DNA of 64,000 nucleotides from NCBI RefSeq assembly GCF_011170065.1, contig NZ_BLLH01000010.1, positions 1 to 64,000 of the forward strand. Direction: 5' to 3'. Both the position numbers and the translations under genes were made by a program. Origin of the DNA: Pseudolactococcus insecticola (GTDB lineage: Bacteria > Bacillota > Bacilli > Lactobacillales > Streptococcaceae). Positions 38,529 through 47,903 of this stretch are shown one piece after another. The first letter of the stretch is position 1; each line of letters starts with the position of its first letter. Below the pieces are notes generated by a model. That model was not told the origin of the DNA, ran no database searches, and saw only the letters and a program-made list of their open reading frames with translations.

Positions 38529-38564
38529 AAAAAAATCCTAACGCACTCGCGTTCAGGATTTTTT
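38529..38564 (-). terminator. Terminator of greA
   Basis: The stem AAAAATCCTaACGC/GCGTtcAGGATTTTT is followed by T on minus, just after the greA stop. Confidence 0.85.
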
Positions 38565-38568
38565 GAAT

Positions 38569-39051
38569 TTATTTATTTGAAACTTTGACGATTTCAACGG
38601 TCATTTCACCCACTGGCAATGGAATGACAACTTTGTCCCCCGTTTTTTGGCCAATCAGCGCAACAGCAATTGGTGATTCATTTGAAATTTTGCCATTGAA
38701 TGGATCTGCTTCTGCTGAACCTACGATTTTATAGGTTTCTTCGTCTTTTTCACCAACTTCGATGAAAGTCACTGTTTTTCCGAGTGCCACTTCGTTGCGT
38801 TTGACACCCGCATTGTCAACGATTTCAGCATTACGAATCATCGTCTCCACTGTGGAAATGCGACCCTCGACAAATGCTTGTTCGTCTTTTGCTGCCTCAT
38901 ACTCCGAGTTTTCCGACAAGTCGCCGTATGAACGTGCCACCTTGATACGCTCAATCACTTCAGGACGTTTGACGAGTTTGAGATTTTCAAGCTCAGCTTC
39001 TAGTTCTTCATAGCCCTCACGGGTCATTTGATATGTTTTTGTATCTGCCAT
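38569..39051 (-). CDS. greA: Transcription elongation factor GreA
   Basis: A 160-residue factor: N-terminal coiled coil (1-75; [36 protein letters not shown]) and C-terminal FKBP-like domain. It rescues backtracked RNA polymerase by stimulating transcript cleavage. It is downstream of mltG. The ATG fits the family start but has no adjacent Shine-Dalgarno. The only good one, AAAGGGGAG at 39103-39095, is 43 nt away with a two-part hairpin between. Confidence 0.96.
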   Translation of the reverse strand: MADTKTYQMTREGYEELEAELENLKLVKRPEVIERIKVARSYGDLSENSEYEAAKDEQAFVEGRISTVETMIRNAEIVDNAGVKRNEVALGKTVTFIEVGEKDEETYKIVGSAEADPFNGKISNESPIAVALIGQKTGDKVVIPLPVGEMTVEIVKVSNK

Positions 39052-39103
39052 TAGTTTAGTTGTGCGTTTCTCAGGTTTAACCTGCGTTAAAACGCTCCCC
39101 TTT
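39052..39103 (-). promoter_or_regulatory. Structured ribosome-binding region of greA
   Basis: AAAGGGGAG (39103-39095) is followed by GCGTTT (95-90) pairing with AAACGC (69-64), enclosing CAGGT-TAA-ACCTG (84-72). Folding leaves about 12 nt between the Shine-Dalgarno side and the ATG. A nine-codon frame MKGERFNAG also starts at 39106 and spans the Shine-Dalgarno. Confidence 0.55.
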
Positions 39104-39114
39104 CATTATTCTTT

Positions 39115-40905
39115 TTATTGTCCTTCTGCACTTGACTCACTGCTACCCGATGAGAGCTTATCATTGACATATTTTTGGACGTTTGCGTCTTGTTCTTCTT
39201 GCGTTTCTGAGAAGTAAACCTTGCCTGTCGTCACGTCTGCAACGAAATATAGATCATTATTATCAGTCGGCTCAATGGCTGCTTTGATTGATGAAAGGCT
39301 TGGATTTGTAACTGGGCCAGGGCCGAAGCCAAGGTTCATATAGAGATTATACGGCGAGTCAAGTCCTGTATCAATGGCTGCATCCTCAGCCAACGATGTC
39401 TTTTGACCGAGTTTATTCTCAGCATACAAAATCGAGATGTTTGACCCGAGCGTCATGCCGGAATTAATCCGGTTATAAAAGACTTGTGCCACATTTCTGC
39501 GGTCCGAGTCATTATTTGCCTCTTTTTCAGTCAACGCTGCTATGGACAGCACTTCATTGACCGATAAGCTTTTCGACTGAATCGTCGCATAGTAAGGCTT
39601 GAGATTCTGGTTCATATAAGCAATCATCTGCTCAACGATAGACTCAGTCGTCGACTTTTTCGTGTACTCATAAGTTGCAGGAAAAAGATAGCCCTCAAGC
39701 TGATACTTAACACCAGAATCCTTAGCAGGCAAGCTTGCAAATAGATCAGGATAGGCTGCTTTCATCTTGGCAATAAAAGCATCGTCTGTGACAACTTTCA
39801 GAAAATCAGCCTTAGTAAACGGCGTTTTATCCTTGTCAGACTTGGTTGCCACGTTATCTGTAATTTTTTCAGCCATTTGTGAGATGGTATAGCCTTCAGG
39901 GAAAGTGACTTTTCCTAAAATAGGCACCACAGGTTTATCTGTTCCACCTTTTTGTAGCGTTTTAGCAATGCTATTTAAAGTCATGTTAGGCGCTAAATTG
40001 TAATAGCCAGCCTGAAATCCAGCAAGGCTCTTGAATTTTGTGTAATATTGGAAAGCCGTTGCATTTTTGATAATGCCATCGTCTTCCAAGATTTGCCCGA
40101 TTTCTTTTGAGGCGGCACCTTCTGGAATCTTGACAGATTTGGTTGTCTTGCTGGTACTTAGTGGCTTAAGCTCATTTTTGACATAACGATAACCAAGAAA
40201 AGCACTTGCACCACCCACGACAAGCAAAATCAGAACCAGCACGGCAATAATCTTGCCAGCAAGATTTTTAGATTTTTTCTTGTTAGAACGCTGAGCATTT
40301 TCAGTTTCTTTGCGGCTAGCACGTTTAGCTGCTACTAGCTCTTGCGTGTCTTCAATCAGGCTAACAGGTTTTTCACTCGAAATCAGCGCCTTATCTGATT
40401 GCTTTTCTTTAGCAGATCGAGAGCGTCTCTGACGGGGTTTTTCTATCTCTGAAAATGGTTCTGATTCTGATGAAGGTTTTGAAATCCCATCTGCTGCAAA
40501 ACGTTTCCTACTTTTTGATGTTTTTTCAACGATTGAGCTGTCCACATCGTCAGACTTGGCCGCTTTGAGTGGTCGCGATAGTTTTTTTAACAGCTCATCT
40601 TCGTCGATGACGATGTCCGCGATATTACTATCAGTGTCGATTTTTTCTTGATTTTCGGCCTTTTCCTGACGTTCTCCTCGATCAAAAGCTTTCAGCGTTG
40701 ATGTATTTTCAGGTTCGTTTGGCACGATTTTTTTAGGCTTAGGCCGCGGCGTTGGTATGGACTTAGACTGATTTCCAGTTTTTTTCGACCCAAAACCAGT
40801 CTCTGATGCAACATCATCAAGAGAACGGTTCGCTTCTTCGATTTCACGGAGAATTCTATCTTTAAAACTCTCTCGCTCAAACTTTTGAGTATCTTTTTCT
40901 ACCAA
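39115..40905 (-). CDS. mltG: Endolytic murein transglycosylase MltG
   Basis: About 596 residues. A long charged, low-complexity cytosolic part (1-215) precedes one membrane segment (about 222-245) and the YceG/MltG domain with a LysM-like subdomain and the catalytic Glu in ALTEKEAN. It cuts nascent glycan strands during peripheral wall synthesis. The start chosen is the TTG at 40905 (then VEKDTQKF) with GGAAG about 9 nt upstream. The ATG at 40944 lies in the loop of a perfect hairpin and has AGG only 2 nt before it. Confidence 0.92.
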   Translation of the reverse strand: MVEKDTQKFERESFKDRILREIEEANRSLDDVASETGFGSKKTGNQSKSIPTPRPKPKKIVPNEPENTSTLKAFDRGERQEKAENQEKIDTDSNIADIVIDEDELLKKLSRPLKAAKSDDVDSSIVEKTSKSRKRFAADGISKPSSESEPFSEIEKPRQRRSRSAKEKQSDKALISSEKPVSLIEDTQELVAAKRASRKETENAQRSNKKKSKNLAGKIIAVLVLILLVVGGASAFLGYRYVKNELKPLSTSKTTKSVKIPEGAASKEIGQILEDDGIIKNATAFQYYTKFKSLAGFQAGYYNLAPNMTLNSIAKTLQKGGTDKPVVPILGKVTFPEGYTISQMAEKITDNVATKSDKDKTPFTKADFLKVVTDDAFIAKMKAAYPDLFASLPAKDSGVKYQLEGYLFPATYEYTKKSTTESIVEQMIAYMNQNLKPYYATIQSKSLSVNEVLSIAALTEKEANNDSDRRNVAQVFYNRINSGMTLGSNISILYAENKLGQKTSLAEDAAIDTGLDSPYNLYMNLGFGPGPVTNPSLSSIKAAIEPTDNNDLYFVADVTTGKVYFSETQEEQDANVQKYVNDKLSSGSSESSAEGQ

Positions 40906-40927
40906 ATTGGCTATCTTCCACTTTCTA

Positions 40928-40957
40928 ATAACGAAAAATTGCATTACCTTTCGTTAT
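40928..40957 (-). repeat. Perfect inverted repeat at the mltG 5' end
   Basis: ATAACGAAA/TTTCGTTAT, 9 bp, with a 12-nt loop that contains GGTAATG. It lies downstream of a TATAAT near 40970, so it would be within the mRNA leader. Confidence 0.8.
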
Positions 40958-41030
40958 CATATATCATTTTAGATTATACACGAAAATCCCTAAAAATCAA
41001 GGATTTAATAAAAAAATATGGATTTCTCCA

Positions 41031-41615
41031 TTATTTTTTCGCTGGAACGTCGTTTTCATCATCATCTTCGTCTTCATCGTCGTCGTCAGCATCTTCATCA
41101 TCAACGTCGATTTCGACACCTTCAACATCATCAATCTCAACTTCTTCAAGTTCAGCGTCGAAAGCTTCGGCTTCATCTTTTTCGTCGTCGGGATTTTCAT
41201 CGTCGTAGGTCACGTCGTCTGCCGACTCATCTTCGTCTTCAGGATCGTCGTCATTGTAGTCAATGTCGACTTCAAAAGCATTGACTTTCGTCCGTTTTTT
41301 CTTCGGACGTTCACCTTCATCGTCAAGTTCATCAAGCGCGACAACTTCTTCGTCGATTTCATCAATTGCGTACCACGAACGTAATGCCCAGACGTTATTA
41401 CCGAGTGGGATAAAGCTGCCATCTGTGTTAAGCTCTGTATAGAAACGTGACAAACGATCGCGGATTTCAGCGTCAGATTTATCAAGGTAGACTTGGATGT
41501 CATTGACAAGATCGTTGAAGGGCATTTCTTTGCCTTTTTGTTCCAACATGGCGTGTGCCACTTCAATCATTGAAAGTTGTGTTAAATCTTGATTCTTAAA
41601 TGCAGTAATTTTCAA
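41031..41615 (-). CDS. rpoE: RNA polymerase delta subunit
   Basis: A 194-residue protein: folded N-terminal HARE-HTH domain (1-95; [35 protein letters not shown]) and a disordered tail made almost wholly of Asp and Glu. The delta subunit increases promoter selectivity and recycling of RNA polymerase in Gram-positives. The start is a TTG at 41615 with GGAG about 8 nt upstream. Confidence 0.95.
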   Translation of the reverse strand: MKITAFKNQDLTQLSMIEVAHAMLEQKGKEMPFNDLVNDIQVYLDKSDAEIRDRLSRFYTELNTDGSFIPLGNNVWALRSWYAIDEIDEEVVALDELDDEGERPKKKRTKVNAFEVDIDYNDDDPEDEDESADDVTYDDENPDDEKDEAEAFDAELEEVEIDDVEGVEIDVDDEDADDDDEDEDDDENDVPAKK

Positions 41616-41680
41616 TTTGTCATCTCCGTTTTAGAAAGGATTTTTGTGATTAGTCTTATTTTACCATAAATTCGGCATTT

Positions 41681-42193
41681 TTAGTAATGCATGAGTACTT
41701 TATACTCATAATCACCGATTTTTTCACGACCAGCAAGCTCATCTAGCTCAATCAAGAAAGCACAGCCTGCAACCACACCACCGAGTTGTTCAATCAGCTC
41801 AATCGTCGCTTTGACAGTCCCACCTGTGGCAAGTAAATCATCCACAATCAGCACACGTTGACCAGGTTTAATGGCATCTGCATGCATGGTCAACGTGTCA
41901 AAACCATATTCTTTTTCGTACTGTGCTTCGATGACTTGACGAGGTAATTTCCCTGGTTTACGTACAGGTGCAAAGCCGATTCCAAGCTCAAAAGCAACGG
42001 GACAGCCAACGATAAAACCACGCGCCTCAGGGCCTACGATCATGTCGATTTTTTTATCCTGTGCATACTGAACAATTTCACGAATTGCGTAGCTGTATGC
42101 ATTGCCATCCGCCATGAGCGGTGAAATATCACGAAATTCGATACCTTTTTGCGGGTAATCTGGGATAGTTGCGATATATTGTTTCAAATCCAT
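41681..42193 (-). CDS. apt: Adenine phosphoribosyltransferase
   Basis: A 170-residue purine salvage enzyme that makes AMP from adenine and PRPP. The PRPP loop is [14 protein letters not shown] (about 119-132). AAAGGA precedes the ATG. Directly follows recJ (1-nt gap), as in streptococci. Confidence 0.97.
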   Translation of the reverse strand: MDLKQYIATIPDYPQKGIEFRDISPLMADGNAYSYAIREIVQYAQDKKIDMIVGPEARGFIVGCPVAFELGIGFAPVRKPGKLPRQVIEAQYEKEYGFDTLTMHADAIKPGQRVLIVDDLLATGGTVKATIELIEQLGGVVAGCAFLIELDELAGREKIGDYEYKVLMHY

Positions 42194-42194
42194 C

Positions 42195-44423
42195 TTAGTT
42201 TTCCTTTAACTTTTTGTAAATATCACGAATCGGCGATAAGGCGAAAAATGATTGTATGTCAACGAGTTCTTGTAAATCTTGGTAGATTTGACTGCTTGTA
42301 ATTTCTCGTTTTTCTGCTGATTTATTAACAGTCATCAGACCGTCTTCGACTTTCACAAAGCCTAGTTCTTCAAATATCTGAACCATTTTCACCAATAGAA
42401 TATCAGGAATTTTGAGATAGTCAGCAAGCGTTTTCAGCTTGTATCTGACGTCAAACTCGGGAAATTGGTAAATCGTTTTGTAAAATTTTGCGAACTGCTC
42501 ACGCGTCCCAGCCCCCGTCAGATAGTAGCTATGCTTGATCTGATTCTTGAAATAAACGGCAGTAAAGTCCGTTTCTGACAAGATATTTTTCAACTGCGCT
42601 AGCTTTTCTGACGAATCTGGCACTTCTGCAATGACCATTACATCACTCATTATTATAGCACTATTTTCAAGATTATTTGTGAAAATCACTGCATTTTCTG
42701 GAATTTCTGTGTGATTTTGCTGATTTCTCAAATCAATCAACTGGCTGCCATTAACCCGTGCGTCAACCACCATGAGTTGGACAGACGTGTTGCCATTCCA
42801 CGTGTTGACAGAAAGCGTCACAGCAAGCTCCGGCGCCGTTTGTTCGAAGTCAAGCGCTTCCTTACCATGTCCAAAATAAACGACTTCCATCTGCGTTTTA
42901 TCTTGCACAATTTTTAGCTTGAGATGTGCATTATCCTGCCCCATTGACCGACTTTGCACGACCTGATAGTCTTTGACTAAAAACTGTGGCTTGGTGTTTT
43001 TCTGACCAAATGGCGCGAGCTGTGACAGGGTCTTGATGGTCTCAAGCGTCATGTCAGAAAGCGCAAGCTCACCGTCAAGTAGCAGCTGATTTTTTTGCGA
43101 CATGTCAATCTCGTGCTCAGCAATAAAATCAGCTATAACAGCCTTGATTGCCGGGAGATTAGCAAGTTCAAATGTCATCCCAGCAGCCTGTGCATGCCCG
43201 CCAAAAGCAATAAAAAGCTCCCGATGTTGCGTCAGCGCTTCAAAAATATTAAAGGCCGGAATTGACCGTGCAGACCCTTTTAAAATGCCGTTGTCTTCTG
43301 ATAACATAACAATCGGCTTACCTGTTTTTTGCAACAGTTGTCCTGCGACAATCCCTAGCACACCAGGATTCCAGCCAGTCTGATAGATAAACTGAACTGG
43401 ACTGTCATCTAGCTGAATTTCAGCTGCGACAAGCATTTCAGCGACCATGGCTTTACGTGCTACATTTTTCTCATCGATCATCTCTGCGATAGCGCGCGTT
43501 TCGTCCTCATCCCATCCTGTCAAAAGCTCAATAGCAGGATTCGGATCATCAATTCTGCCTAGGGCGTTTAGTCGTGGTGCGAGCTGAAAACCAACCGTTT
43601 CTTCAGTGATGTCATTTTTGTCAATGCCTGCGATATTGATCAAGGCTTCAAGTCCGACACGCTCTGTATTTTTAAGGATTTCAAGGCCATATTTGACGAG
43701 AATCCGGTTTTCATCAGTCAACGCCATCATGTCAGCAATGGTACCGATGGCAACCAGATCAAGCATTTCTGACGGGACATACTCCAGAAGTGCACAAGCA
43801 ACTTTGAAAGCAACACCGCATCCTGCGAGTTCCTTAAACGGATAATTCCCATCTGGATGTTCTGGGTGAATGATGGCATAGGCATCTGGCAACGTTTCAG
43901 GCAGTGAATGGTGATCCGTGATGATGACATCACAGCCATTTTCCTGTGCATAGGCAACTGCCTCGTGTCCAGCAACACCGTTATCCACCGTAATAATCAA
44001 GCTGACATTTTCATTTTCAATAAAATACTTATAAACATCAAGATTGGGTCCATAGCCATCTGTGAAACGATTGGGCAGATAAACGATGGTTTCAGCGCCT
44101 ATCTCATCTAGCGCTGTTTTCATGATACTCGCGCTCGTCATACCGTCTGCATCATAGTCGCCATAAACTAAAATCATTTCCTGATTTTCAACTGCCTGAC
44201 GAATCCGCTCAACGGCACGATTCATGCTGTAAAATAAGAACGGATCGTGCAGGTTTTCAAGCGTCGGATTTAGAAAAGTCGTCAGATCAGATTCATTTCT
44301 GACGCCACGTTTCCAGAGGATACTTGCAGCAAGATCATCTAGTTTTTGTTTCTTTACTAACTTGACAAAGGCTTCAGACGGCTCGTCTGCGCTGATTTGC
44401 CACTCATAGGTAGGTGTTATCAT
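42195..44423 (-). CDS. recJ: Single-stranded-DNA-specific exonuclease RecJ
   Basis: A 742-residue DHH nuclease. [12 protein letters not shown] (motif I) and TDHHSLPE (motif III, DHH) mark the phosphoesterase; [13 protein letters not shown] and [10 protein letters not shown] belong to the DHHA1 domain; a C-terminal extension of about 180 residues follows, as in Firmicutes. It degrades single strands 5' to 3' in recombination and mismatch repair. The ATG overlaps the SDR stop (ATGA). GGAGG is 14 nt upstream, long for direct use, so coupling to the SDR gene is likely. Confidence 0.96.
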   Translation of the reverse strand: MITPTYEWQISADEPSEAFVKLVKKQKLDDLAASILWKRGVRNESDLTTFLNPTLENLHDPFLFYSMNRAVERIRQAVENQEMILVYGDYDADGMTSASIMKTALDEIGAETIVYLPNRFTDGYGPNLDVYKYFIENENVSLIITVDNGVAGHEAVAYAQENGCDVIITDHHSLPETLPDAYAIIHPEHPDGNYPFKELAGCGVAFKVACALLEYVPSEMLDLVAIGTIADMMALTDENRILVKYGLEILKNTERVGLEALINIAGIDKNDITEETVGFQLAPRLNALGRIDDPNPAIELLTGWDEDETRAIAEMIDEKNVARKAMVAEMLVAAEIQLDDSPVQFIYQTGWNPGVLGIVAGQLLQKTGKPIVMLSEDNGILKGSARSIPAFNIFEALTQHRELFIAFGGHAQAAGMTFELANLPAIKAVIADFIAEHEIDMSQKNQLLLDGELALSDMTLETIKTLSQLAPFGQKNTKPQFLVKDYQVVQSRSMGQDNAHLKLKIVQDKTQMEVVYFGHGKEALDFEQTAPELAVTLSVNTWNGNTSVQLMVVDARVNGSQLIDLRNQQNHTEIPENAVIFTNNLENSAIIMSDVMVIAEVPDSSEKLAQLKNILSETDFTAVYFKNQIKHSYYLTGAGTREQFAKFYKTIYQFPEFDVRYKLKTLADYLKIPDILLVKMVQIFEELGFVKVEDGLMTVNKSAEKREITSSQIYQDLQELVDIQSFFALSPIRDIYKKLKEN

Positions 44424-45163
44424 TTTAGATTGAAAAACCTCCGTGTTATTTTATCTGTTGTGGTTGGGAAAATGCTGGCAAAAATTCTTGCTATATTGAA
44501 CTGCCAGGGAAGATTTAACTCCCGTTTTGAGCTGCCTAGATGCCTAACGATTTTTTGGGCGACAAATGCTGCTGTGACCGCATTTTTTCCGACTTTTTTT
44601 AGATAGTCAGGATTGTCAGCGTGAAACTTAGTTTTGACAGGACCAGTATTCACCACAAGCACTTTGATATTGTCTGCTACAACTTCCTGTCTAAGCGCGT
44701 CTGAAAAGCCACGCACGGCAAATTTACTTGCCGCATAGATACTTGACTTAGCTGTTGGCAGATGACTCGCAATGGATGCGATATTGACAATCTGACCTGA
44801 TTTTTGCGCCAGCATATTTGGCAAAAATGACCGTGTCACTTGCATGAGCGCAAATACATTGACGGCAAACATTTGCTTTATTTCTGTGTCGCTAAAGCTC
44901 AAAAATGACTTGAAATCACCGTACCCAGCATTATTCACTAAAATATCAACAGCACCAAACTTGTCAGAAATCGCCTGACAAGTTGCACTCAGCGCCGCTT
45001 CGTCAGACAAGTCCACCTGGTAAAGATGGAGATTCTGGTGATCTACTAGAGTTTCTAAAGCGCTCACGTTACGTGATAGCAAAATCAAGCGATCATCTGA
45101 CAATTGCCGAATCAGCTCACGCGCAATGTCTCCCGTCGCACCCGTGATTACAATTGTTCTCAT
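44420..45163 (-). CDS. Short-chain dehydrogenase/reductase
   Basis: A 247-residue Rossmann-fold SDR. The cofactor motif is TGATGDIA (7-14), then NNAGYGDF, the Ser in IASIAS and the catalytic YAASK (about 143-147). It belongs to the DltE/YqjQ-like group that sits between rnz and recJ in streptococci. The substrate is unknown. It overlaps rnz and recJ by 4 nt at both ends. Confidence 0.92.
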   Translation of the reverse strand: MRTIVITGATGDIARELIRQLSDDRLILLSRNVSALETLVDHQNLHLYQVDLSDEAALSATCQAISDKFGAVDILVNNAGYGDFKSFLSFSDTEIKQMFAVNVFALMQVTRSFLPNMLAQKSGQIVNIASIASHLPTAKSSIYAASKFAVRGFSDALRQEVVADNIKVLVVNTGPVKTKFHADNPDYLKKVGKNAVTAAFVAQKIVRHLGSSKRELNLPWQFNIARIFASIFPTTTDKITRRFFNLK

Positions 45164-46098
45164 TTGATTTCTTCTTCGTAGAGGTCTTTCACGACAAAGC
45201 TGTTATCAAACGTCTGCTTGGCTTCACGTGCTAACTGGGTAACTAGCGGACCAACATAGCGCGCCGAAATATGCGTCAAGAGCAGGCGTTTGACCTGCGC
45301 TTTTTGCGCGACTTCTGCGGCCTGTTTTGTAGTTGAGTGACCGTGTTTGCGGGCAATATTTGACTCTTTTGCTTCATAAGTCGCCTCATGCACCAAAAGA
45401 TCGCTGCCTACGGCTAATCTCACCGCGCGATCTGTCTGCCGTGTATCCCCAAGTATTGTGACCACACGTCCTTTTTTATCTGGGCCAATAAACTCTTTCG
45501 AGTGAATGATTTTACCGTCAACTTCAATGTCTTGACCCTTTTTCACCTTGCCAAAAAGTGGACCGAACGGCACACCAGCAGCTTTAAGTGCCTCAGCATC
45601 AAGTTCACCTTTTTTGTCTTTTTCGACAATGCGGTAGCCCATGCAGTAAATCGTGTGGTCAAGCGTCTCCATGTAGACGTCAAATGTCTCGTCAGAGTAG
45701 ATCAGGCCTGCATCAGAACCCTCAAGCTCGTGGAAGTCAATCCGATAGCCTAGCTTACTGCCAGACAAACGCAAGGCTGTCATGACATAGTTTTTGATCC
45801 CAACAGGCCCATAAATCGCAAGATCTGTCTGTTGCTCATCCAGGGTTGACGCCTGAAAACTGCGGCTTGACAAAAAACCAGGCAAACCAAAGATATGATC
45901 CCCATGCAGATGCGTGATGAAAATTTTTGTGATTTTTCTCGGGCGAATACTGGTATGCAAGATTTGATGTTGCGTCGCCTCGCCACAGTCAAAAAGCCAG
46001 ATTTCGTTTCGCTCGGCAAGTAATTTCAGCGCTATCGACGTGACATTTCGCTGCTTGGCAGGCTGCCCCGCGCCTGTCCCCAAAAACTGAATTTCCAT
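45160..46098 (-). CDS. rnz: Ribonuclease Z
   Basis: A 312-residue metallo-beta-lactamase-fold enzyme. It starts [15 protein letters not shown] and has the zinc motif [13 protein letters not shown] (about 61-73), GDTR and HEATY, and a HGHST motif. It trims tRNA 3' ends that lack encoded CCA; the tRNA-Arg just upstream also has no encoded CCA. The ATG at 46098 has GAGAGG 5 nt upstream. Confidence 0.96.
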   Translation of the reverse strand: MEIQFLGTGAGQPAKQRNVTSIALKLLAERNEIWLFDCGEATQHQILHTSIRPRKITKIFITHLHGDHIFGLPGFLSSRSFQASTLDEQQTDLAIYGPVGIKNYVMTALRLSGSKLGYRIDFHELEGSDAGLIYSDETFDVYMETLDHTIYCMGYRIVEKDKKGELDAEALKAAGVPFGPLFGKVKKGQDIEVDGKIIHSKEFIGPDKKGRVVTILGDTRQTDRAVRLAVGSDLLVHEATYEAKESNIARKHGHSTTKQAAEVAQKAQVKRLLLTHISARYVGPLVTQLAREAKQTFDNSFVVKDLYEEEIK

Positions 46099-46129
46099 GA
46101 TTTCCTCTCTCAATAAAAAAAGAAAAAAA

Positions 46130-46201
46130 TCCGTCCTGAGGGAATCGAACCCCCATCTCAAGAACCGGAATCTTACGTGATATCCATTACACTAAGGACG
46201 G
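46130..46201 (-). tRNA. tRNA-Arg (anticodon CCG)
   Basis: The cloverleaf is readable: acceptor CCGTCCT/AGGACGG with discriminator A, D stem GTG/CAC around TAATGGATAT, anticodon stem TAAGA/TCTTG with loop TTCCGGT (CCG at 34-36), and T stem GGGGG/CCCTC with TTCGATT. CCA is not encoded, and a T-run follows. It reads the rare codon CGG. Confidence 0.95.
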
Positions 46202-46277
46202 AATTTTTGATGAGACCGTGCATTTTGACACAGCCTTTAACAACTACTCTATTCTATCAAAATTTTCCTTGAAACGC

Positions 46278-46311
46278 AAAAAAAGTTTCAGATTGTTAAA
46301 ACCTGAAACTT
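46278..46311 (-). terminator. Terminator of the SPFH gene
   Basis: The stem AAGTTTCAG/CTGAAACTT followed on minus by a T-run. It separates the miaA-hflX unit from the tRNA. Confidence 0.85.
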
Positions 46312-46336
46312 CTCGTACCGATGCCTGATTTGTCCT

Positions 46337-47230
46337 TTATTTTGACGCTTTCAGCGCGCTCAAGATTTGTGTGCGAATATCTTCGACACCATCTGGTGAA
46401 CTTGGCAAGAACACAGTTGAATTACCATTATTAGCAAATTGGTTAAGCGTATCCAGATATTGGTTCGTCAGCAAAATCGCCATAATCTCTTCTTCTGAGA
46501 TATCAACGCCTGTATCTTTCATTTCTTTGATTGACAAGGCAAGTCCATCAACAATGGCCTTACGTTGTTCGGCAATCCCGACCCCGTGCAAGCGATCTTT
46601 TTCAGCATCTGCCTCGGCAGCCGTTACGATTTTAATCTTGTCGGCATTTGCAAGCTCTTGTGCTGCGACACGTTTACGTTGCGCTGCATTGATTTCGTTC
46701 ATGGATTGCTTGACTTCTGAGTCCGGCTCAACCTTGGTAATCAAAGTCTTCACGATGATATAACCATATGTTGACATCTCTTCAGCCACCTGACGTTGAA
46801 CTTCAAGGGCAATCTCGTCTTTTTTCTCAAAAAGCTCATCCAAGGTCAATTTAGGAACACTCGAGCGCAATGCATCTTCGATGTAAGACTTGATTTGCTC
46901 ACCTGGATTCATGAGTTTGTAGTAAGCGTCTGTCACATTTTGTTCATTGACACGGTATTGCGTTGCGACCGTCATCTGTACGAACACGTTGTCTTTCGTC
47001 TTTGTTTCCACGCCCATATCATTTTGAAGCAAGCGCAGTTGGACACGTGCGGCAATGCGGTCAATACCAAACGGTAATTTGAAGTGAAACCCTGAGTTTG
47101 CAATCGTTTGAAACTTACCAAAACGCTCGATAATCGCCACGCTTTGTTGTTTGACCACGTAAAACAAAGTTGAGAAGCTCGCTAAAATCACAATGATAAT
47201 AATGAGCAAAATAATGAATAATGCTGCCAT
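46337..47230 (-). CDS. SPFH/band 7 membrane protein (stomatin/QmcA-like)
   Basis: A 297-residue protein. One N-terminal membrane helix (about 3-25) precedes the band 7 domain (about 28-190; VVKQQSVAIIERFGKF, SGFHFKLPFGIDRI, VQMTVATQYRV) and a coiled coil rich in Ala/Glu. Such proteins form ring-shaped scaffolds in membrane microdomains and often affect membrane proteases. AGGA precedes the ATG. It closes the miaA-hflX-unknown unit. Confidence 0.9.
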   Translation of the reverse strand: MAALFIILLIIIIVILASFSTLFYVVKQQSVAIIERFGKFQTIANSGFHFKLPFGIDRIAARVQLRLLQNDMGVETKTKDNVFVQMTVATQYRVNEQNVTDAYYKLMNPGEQIKSYIEDALRSSVPKLTLDELFEKKDEIALEVQRQVAEEMSTYGYIIVKTLITKVEPDSEVKQSMNEINAAQRKRVAAQELANADKIKIVTAAEADAEKDRLHGVGIAEQRKAIVDGLALSIKEMKDTGVDISEEEIMAILLTNQYLDTLNQFANNGNSTVFLPSSPDGVEDIRTQILSALKASK

Positions 47231-47240
47231 TTTTTTATTC

Positions 47241-47903
47241 CTACTTTCTTAGATATAAGAGAAACTCCCTGTCTTTGAATTGTACCATTTTTTCGGCAGC
47301 TTCGCCACTATTTATCATCTGATTGTAATGTTTTAGACCATCTTCTTTGTTCAGAGTTGCAATTTTGAAATAATTATCATTTTCTGTTTGAGTTGTTAGA
47401 ATACTGAGCTCTGACGGATTAGAAAACGGTTGGAATTTTATCTTTTCAAGTTTAATTGTCTCACCGTCAGAACTGACAACATCGTGCGGAAAAACTTGGG
47501 CAATCTCAAATAACAGTTCATCTGTGATTTTTTCGTCGTCAGACTCTGAAAAGACACGTGCGATGCCTGACGCATTTTCAAAGGCAAAACCGTAGGATTT
47601 CCCTGAGAGATTGAGCCTGATAAAGCGAAAAACCGGCAATGCCTGTGCCCCTTCAAGCGCAAAACTCGGCTGTGATGTAAAATTATCAAAAGTCGTCGAC
47701 AAGTCTAAAAAGTAGTCCGTCGCAGCCTCAGGGCCTTGTTTTTGGTAAATCTCAGCAAAATAGGCGTTGATGACGCTCGCTGGTGGCATGATATAAGCCA
47801 GTTTTTCTGCATGACTTGTCAAAGTCGCAAGGCGATTTTCGAGCAAAACGCGATCCATCGCCATGAAACCGCCAGATTTTATCGCTAACTCAACGTAATC
47901 CAT
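47241..47903 (-). CDS. Conserved protein of unknown function between hflX and the SPFH gene
   Basis: A 220-residue cytosolic protein with no motif I recognise. It has alternating helical and strand regions and a conserved-looking C-terminus (QFKDREFLLYLRK). It overlaps the hflX end by 14 nt. In streptococci a similar-sized hypothetical protein also follows hflX ahead of rnz, so it looks like a genuine conserved neighbour of unknown role. Confidence 0.75.
   Translation of the reverse strand: MDYVELAIKSGGFMAMDRVLLENRLATLTSHAEKLAYIMPPASVINAYFAEIYQKQGPEAATDYFLDLSTTFDNFTSQPSFALEGAQALPVFRFIRLNLSGKSYGFAFENASGIARVFSESDDEKITDELLFEIAQVFPHDVVSSDGETIKLEKIKFQPFSNPSELSILTTQTENDNYFKIATLNKEDGLKHYNQMINSGEAAEKMVQFKDREFLLYLRK

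Noticed and set aside
41018-41284. Plus-strand frames rich in Ser or Arg/His opposite rpoE
   Set aside because: They are the mirror of the Asp/Glu codons of the delta-subunit tail.
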